Shown one piece after another: positions 60,861-64,000 of a stretch of DNA of 64,000 nt; position 1 is the stretch's first letter; every line of letters begins with the position of its first letter. The notes beneath the pieces are model-generated. The model had not been told where the DNA came from, made no database searches, and was given only the letters and a program-made list of their open reading frames with translations. The DNA lies in contig CAKQRZ010000006.1 of NCBI GenBank assembly GCA_934271715.1, forward strand, positions 1 through 64,000. Direction: 5' to 3'. A program made the position numbers and the translations under genes. The stretch comes from an uncultured Alphaproteobacteria bacterium (GTDB taxonomy: Bacteria > Pseudomonadota > Alphaproteobacteria > RF32 > CAG-239).

Positions 60861-61793
60861 ATGGCAGAATATAAAGCAGATGTACTGATTATCGGCTCCG
60901 GACCGGCCGGATACACGGCTGGAATATACGCCTCAAGAGCCGGACTTAAGGCGCTAATCGTAACCGGCAAAGAAACGGGCGGGCAGCTGATTCTTTCCAG
61001 CGAAGTAGACAACTATCCGGGGTTTGTGGAAACCCTGACCGGCTTTGAGCTGATGGGGAAAATGCGGCAGCAGGCCGAAAGTCGCGGCGTGCAGATGCAA
61101 GAGGACATAATTTCAGAGGTAGATTTTTTTGACCATCCGTTTACCTGCAGCTCCACCGCCGGAAATTCCTACCAATCTAAAGCCATTATCATAGCCACCG
61201 GCTCTTCGGTAAATTGGCTGGGGCTGCCGAGCGAGCAAAAATATATGGGACACGGCGTTTCCTCCTGCGCCACCTGCGACGGCTTCTTTTACCGCGGCAA
61301 AGAAGTAGCCGTAGTCGGCGGCGGCAACACGGCGGCGGAAGAAGCGCTTTATCTTTCGGCTTTTACAGACAAAGTTTATTTAATCCACCGCCGCCATTCT
61401 ATGCGGGCTGATACGGTTTTGCAGCAGCGATTGCTGCAGAACCGCAAAATTGTATTGGTTTGGAATAATGTAATAGAAGAAGTGCTGGGAACCGACGAGC
61501 CGCCGGCTGTAACCGGTTTGAAAATCCGTAACGTTAAAACGGATATGCAAAAAACGCTGCATGTTTCCGGCTTGTTTGTGGCTATAGGGCATCATCCCAA
61601 TACTGAGCTGTTCCGCAATTACCTAAACCTTACACCGGGCGGTTACATTGCTACTGCTGCCAACGGCTGCCATACCAATATTAAAGGCGTGTTTGCCGCC
61701 GGAGACGTCTGCGAGCCAGAGCATCATCAAGCGGTGATTGCCGCCGGTTCCGGAGCTAAAGCCGCCCTTGAAGCCATAAAGTTTTTGCGGTAA
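60861..61793 (+). CDS. trxB: Thioredoxin reductase (NADPH)
   Basis: Flavoprotein that reduces thioredoxin. The 310-residue protein has the FAD-binding VLIIGSGPAGYTAGIYASRAGL, the redox motif CATCDGFFY, the NADPH-binding VAVVGGGNTAAEEALYLS with RRHSMRAD, and GVFAAGDVCEPEHHQAVIAAGSGAKAALEA near the end. CAGGGAGTTAAAAT precedes the ATG. Convergent with pilin-like gene 5, only 7 bp apart and without an evident terminator between them. Confidence 0.96.
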   Translation: MAEYKADVLIIGSGPAGYTAGIYASRAGLKALIVTGKETGGQLILSSEVDNYPGFVETLTGFELMGKMRQQAESRGVQMQEDIISEVDFFDHPFTCSSTAGNSYQSKAIIIATGSSVNWLGLPSEQKYMGHGVSSCATCDGFFYRGKEVAVVGGGNTAAEEALYLSAFTDKVYLIHRRHSMRADTVLQQRLLQNRKIVLVWNNVIEEVLGTDEPPAVTGLKIRNVKTDMQKTLHVSGLFVAIGHHPNTELFRNYLNLTPGGYIATAANGCHTNIKGVFAAGDVCEPEHHQAVIAAGSGAKAALEAIKFLR

Positions 61794-61800
61794 GACTGTA

Positions 61801-62559
61801 TTATACCAAGTCAAGATACAAAACAAATGAGCATGTCTCCGTAGCACAGGTTTTGCAAAACGCATCCAACTGCACCGGTGTCAGATTATAAAAACACCGG
61901 CGCGAGCCTTTGCATTGTTTTTTACCCCAAATTACATTGCTGACTTCATAACCTGTTGCGCTGTCTGCCCTATTTCTCATCTGTAAGTTGTCAATATTCT
62001 CGTCAAACTCAGCTATCGCTTTCACTAAATTGCGGCATTGACTTTCGGTTCCTTTATTAAAAGCTGAACCGCTGTAATTCAACACAATGCCAAAATAGCA
62101 TTCCGGAGCAGAGCAGCGCACCCATGTTCCGTCACTTTTCAAGCATGAGCCTAAACCATAAAAAGAAGAAAAAGTGTTGCCATAAACATCATGCAGCCGG
62201 TTTTCATCTAAGCTCATGCCGGCAGGAATCCTGTCTAAATCGTTCAGTATGGCAATAACTGACCAATGCCCCTGCGGATTTTGTTTAACCATATCCGCCA
62301 TATCTTTTTGAATTTCTATGGTATTGTAAAGCAGCATACTTATCTGCTGCATCTGCTTATTGTCCTTAAACATCCCCATGGCTTTACTATAACCTGCAAT
62401 CCCGCCGACAGATAATACGCCGATAATAGCAAGAACTCCAAGCATTTCTATCATGGAACGCCCCTCGCTGCTGGCGTCATTGCAAGAAATGTAACGACGA
62501 AGCAATCCATTACCCTCGCCCCTATTCTTTCCTCTTAAAAAATTCATACTCTCCAACAT
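61801..62559 (-). CDS. Type IV prepilin-like protein 5 (C-terminal Cys motif)
   Basis: A 252-residue family member on the minus strand; AGGAGAAATAAG precedes ATG 62559. The leader is 33 residues and includes GNGLLRRYISCND, encoded by the dispersed repeat, then Gly33-RSMIEMLGVLAI and a hydrophobic helix ending GYSKAMGM. The middle differs from the others (WSVIAILNDLDRIPAG, an extra Cys pair). The C-terminus has IWGKKQC then C-x5-C-x12-C-x2-C-x4-C. A hairpin just upstream replaces the long leaders of copies 1, 2 and 4. Confidence 0.8.
   Translation of the reverse strand: MLESMNFLRGKNRGEGNGLLRRYISCNDASSEGRSMIEMLGVLAIIGVLSVGGIAGYSKAMGMFKDNKQMQQISMLLYNTIEIQKDMADMVKQNPQGHWSVIAILNDLDRIPAGMSLDENRLHDVYGNTFSSFYGLGSCLKSDGTWVRCSAPECYFGIVLNYSGSAFNKGTESQCRNLVKAIAEFDENIDNLQMRNRADSATGYEVSNVIWGKKQCKGSRRCFYNLTPVQLDAFCKTCATETCSFVLYLDLV
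62473..62510 (-). repeat. Dispersed element encoding G-L-L-R-R-Y...N-D, copy 2
   Basis: Minus-strand copy of the element at 29474-29511 (33 of 37 bases identical), located in the leader peptide region of pilin-like gene 5. Confidence 0.8.
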
Positions 62560-62576
62560 CTTATTTCTCCTATTAT

Positions 62577-62606
62577 GTGTAAAAAAAACGACCGTTATTT
62601 TTACAC
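62577..62606 (-). promoter_or_regulatory. Hairpin in the 5' untranslated region of pilin-like gene 5
   Basis: GTGTAAAAA and TTTTTACAC form a 9-bp stem with a 12-base loop containing AACGGTCG, ending about 7 bp from the ribosome binding site. The loop and 3' arm repeat the core of the 90-bp dispersed repeat in opposite orientation. It could act as a terminator or translation control element. Confidence 0.5.
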
Positions 62607-62691
62607 ACTCTAAACAAGATGTTGAAAACTCTCTTAAATAGGCAAAAAATATCGCAAATATAAAAAGTTATTGCAAATTCTGGCAACCTTT

Positions 62692-62781
62692 GCTAGACTA
62701 TAAAAAACAACTTAAAAACTGTCCATTTTAAACGGTCGTTTTTTTTACACACTTTTCGACATTCCAAAGCTTTGATTTTAC
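62692..62781. repeat. Dispersed 90-bp repeat, copy B
   Basis: Partner of window positions 1-90. It occupies most of the 263-bp gap between pilin-like gene 5 and the Fic gene; the gap otherwise contains candidate promoter sequences for pilin-like gene 5 (TTGCCA with TTATAT 17 bp apart on the minus strand) and no gene. Confidence 0.75.
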
Positions 62782-62822
62782 TAAACTAAAATTATCTTTG
62801 ATTGAATGCCTAACTATTAAAG

Positions 62823-63911
62823 CTATTCCGTCAATAATTTTTCATATTGTTCCGACAAGCAATAGGTACGGTTTTTCTTTGCCTTATTCGCCATTTTTAA
62901 GAATTCGGCTTCAACCCATTTATTTAGCAGCAGCCTTGCCGATTGTGAGGACAAGCCTAAATATTGCCCAGCTTGATTAGAGGTAATTTCTTTATACTCA
63001 GTAAATAATTCAAGAATTTTCCGCTGTTTGATATCAAGATTTCTCAACATCGGCACTATATCTGCCGTTGTCTTATTATTTTGTTCGGCGGATGCTTTAA
63101 TATCTATATTAGCAAAGGCTTCTGATACGCCTTTTATAAAATATTCCAGCCAAGAAGTTATATCTGCATTATTACGTCCATAATAATAATTATGATGCGG
63201 ATGAGTCACTAATGCGTTATAATAATCTTGCAAATTCTTAGCATAATATTCTTCAAGCGAATAAATGCCTTTTAACCCATATCCGTATTTCCGCATTAAA
63301 TAGCTTGTGACTAACCGGGCTGTTCGTCCGTTGCCGTCATAATATGGGTGTATCGTCACAAATTGATAGTGAAAAAGTCCGGCTATAATCGGTATCGGCA
63401 GGATATCTGCATTATTCTTTACCCATTTTACCAAATCTTTCATTAGACTCGGAACATCTTTGGCTTCGGGCGGCAAATATATCATTGCCCCATCAGAACT
63501 GTCATATATTACATTCTGCCCGTCACGATAAGGAATAGTCTTTTTCTGGTTTTCTATAATTGTATGTATTTTCTGGATAAAACTTTCAGAGAACGGTTCA
63601 TTTATTTCTAAATATTTTTCCATATAGTTAATTGCTGCATAATACGCTTTCACTTCCTTTTCATCATGTCCTTGATAATCATTTGCAGATTTACTGCCGG
63701 AATATAATGCGGTTTCAACCTGCTTAAAAGAAAGATTATTGCCTTCAATTTGCGTAGAATAATGAGTTTGGGCAACTTTAGCCGATTTATGCAATGAAGA
63801 TAAAATAACCGGAGACAGCCGCTTATCCTCAAAACCATTCTTAACCACTTCAATTTTTGTAAGATTAGAAAGAATATTTTTAGTAATTGTATATTTAGGC
63901 ATCCAGCTCAT
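62823..63911 (-). CDS. Fic-domain protein with N-terminal inhibitory motif and C-terminal winged helix
   Basis: A 362-residue Fic protein, probably an AMP-transferase. ATG 63911 has CGGAG at the right distance; a start 18 codons upstream is less likely. The active-site motif is HPYYDGNGRTAR (His188-Arg199). STQIEGN (Ser52-Asn58) matches the [S/T]xxxE[G/N] inhibitory helix of class II Fic proteins, in which Glu (Glu56 here) blocks ATP binding. Residues about 295-360 look like a winged helix (ITSNQAGQYLGLSSQSARLLLNKW). No antitoxin gene is adjacent, consistent with built-in inhibition. Probably regulatory rather than secreted. Confidence 0.9.
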   Translation of the reverse strand: MSWMPKYTITKNILSNLTKIEVVKNGFEDKRLSPVILSSLHKSAKVAQTHYSTQIEGNNLSFKQVETALYSGSKSANDYQGHDEKEVKAYYAAINYMEKYLEINEPFSESFIQKIHTIIENQKKTIPYRDGQNVIYDSSDGAMIYLPPEAKDVPSLMKDLVKWVKNNADILPIPIIAGLFHYQFVTIHPYYDGNGRTARLVTSYLMRKYGYGLKGIYSLEEYYAKNLQDYYNALVTHPHHNYYYGRNNADITSWLEYFIKGVSEAFANIDIKASAEQNNKTTADIVPMLRNLDIKQRKILELFTEYKEITSNQAGQYLGLSSQSARLLLNKWVEAEFLKMANKAKKNRTYCLSEQYEKLLTE

Positions 63912-64000
63912 CTGCAGTCTCCGATAGTTTATGATTATAATATGATTAAATAACGAATAAATCAATAATAATTTAAGTTTATCTGAAATATTTTTACATT

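Noticed and set aside
1..64000. CRISPR array, prophage or transposon
   Set aside because: No regularly spaced repeats, cas genes, transposase, integrase or structural phage genes. The single lysozyme-like gene has no phage context.

Overview
The window looks like a chromosomal segment of a host-associated, moderately AT-rich alphaproteobacterium. The pointers are a CckA-type hybrid kinase followed directly by an HdaA-like DnaA paralogue, a MipZ-like ParA ATPase, the gpmI-envC-ctpA-rppH cluster, and a Gram-negative envelope gene set (autotransporters, porin, RND pump). The pilin-like genes resemble families I associate with uncultured gut Alphaproteobacteria; that placement is inference. There is no phage, transposase, integrase, CRISPR array or plasmid gene in view.

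Layout. 1-291: repeat-rich leader of rplQ. 0.8-7.3 kb (minus): sensor kinase, gloB, a Bax-like protein, a NifU-domain protein, a DUF2333 protein and murJ. 7.3-9.2 kb: first pilin-like locus. 9.3-17.2 kb (minus): two giant autotransporters in tandem. 17.3-19.0 kb: phosphate permease and its PhoU-like partner. 19-23.5 kb: DsbA-like protein, glycosyltransferase, membrane protein, response regulator, porin. 23.6-28.3 kb: gpmI-envC-ctpA-rppH. 28.3-30.3 kb: second pilin-like locus. 30.4-34.2 kb: a small ACP-like protein, an unknown protein, and rplKAJL standing apart from rpoBC and nusG. 34.4-42.2 kb (plus): D,D-carboxypeptidase, MipZ-like ATPase, pgm, cckA, hdaA-like. 42.3-46.2 kb: tRNA-His, a pilin-like locus, groESL and a prepilin peptidase. 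46.3-51.6 kb: rplY, pth, nitroreductase, TPR protein, membrane protein, rsmB. 51.6-56.6 kb: acrR-acrA-acrB-type efflux operon. 56.7-60.7 kb: LprI-like protein, trmN6, ferredoxin, membrane-anchored lysozyme-like protein. 60.9-64 kb: trxB, a minus-strand pilin-like gene and a Fic protein.

Most striking system: five dispersed genes (7639, 28586, 29315, 42677, and 62559 on the minus strand) encode prepilin-like proteins with a nearly invariant cleavage/transmembrane segment, a divergent middle, and a shared C-terminal pattern C-x(5,6)-C-x12-C-x2-C-x(4,6)-C. Three are preceded by a promoter, a structured roughly 170-200 nt leader and an intrinsic terminator before the ribosome binding site. One is out of frame because of a (CT)7 tract just after its start codon; the same sequence at another locus carries (CT)9, which is the length that would restore its frame. 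Other leader peptides contain dispersed repeat elements. A prepilin peptidase is encoded in the same window. Together this suggests an expandable, switchable repertoire of surface or secreted pseudopilins controlled by RNA attenuation and slipped-strand phase variation; function and expression are not shown by the sequence.

The remaining genes are mostly envelope biogenesis (murJ, dac, envC, ctpA, Bax-like, lysozyme-like), cell-cycle control (cckA, hdaA-like, mipZ-like) and core translation or folding genes.
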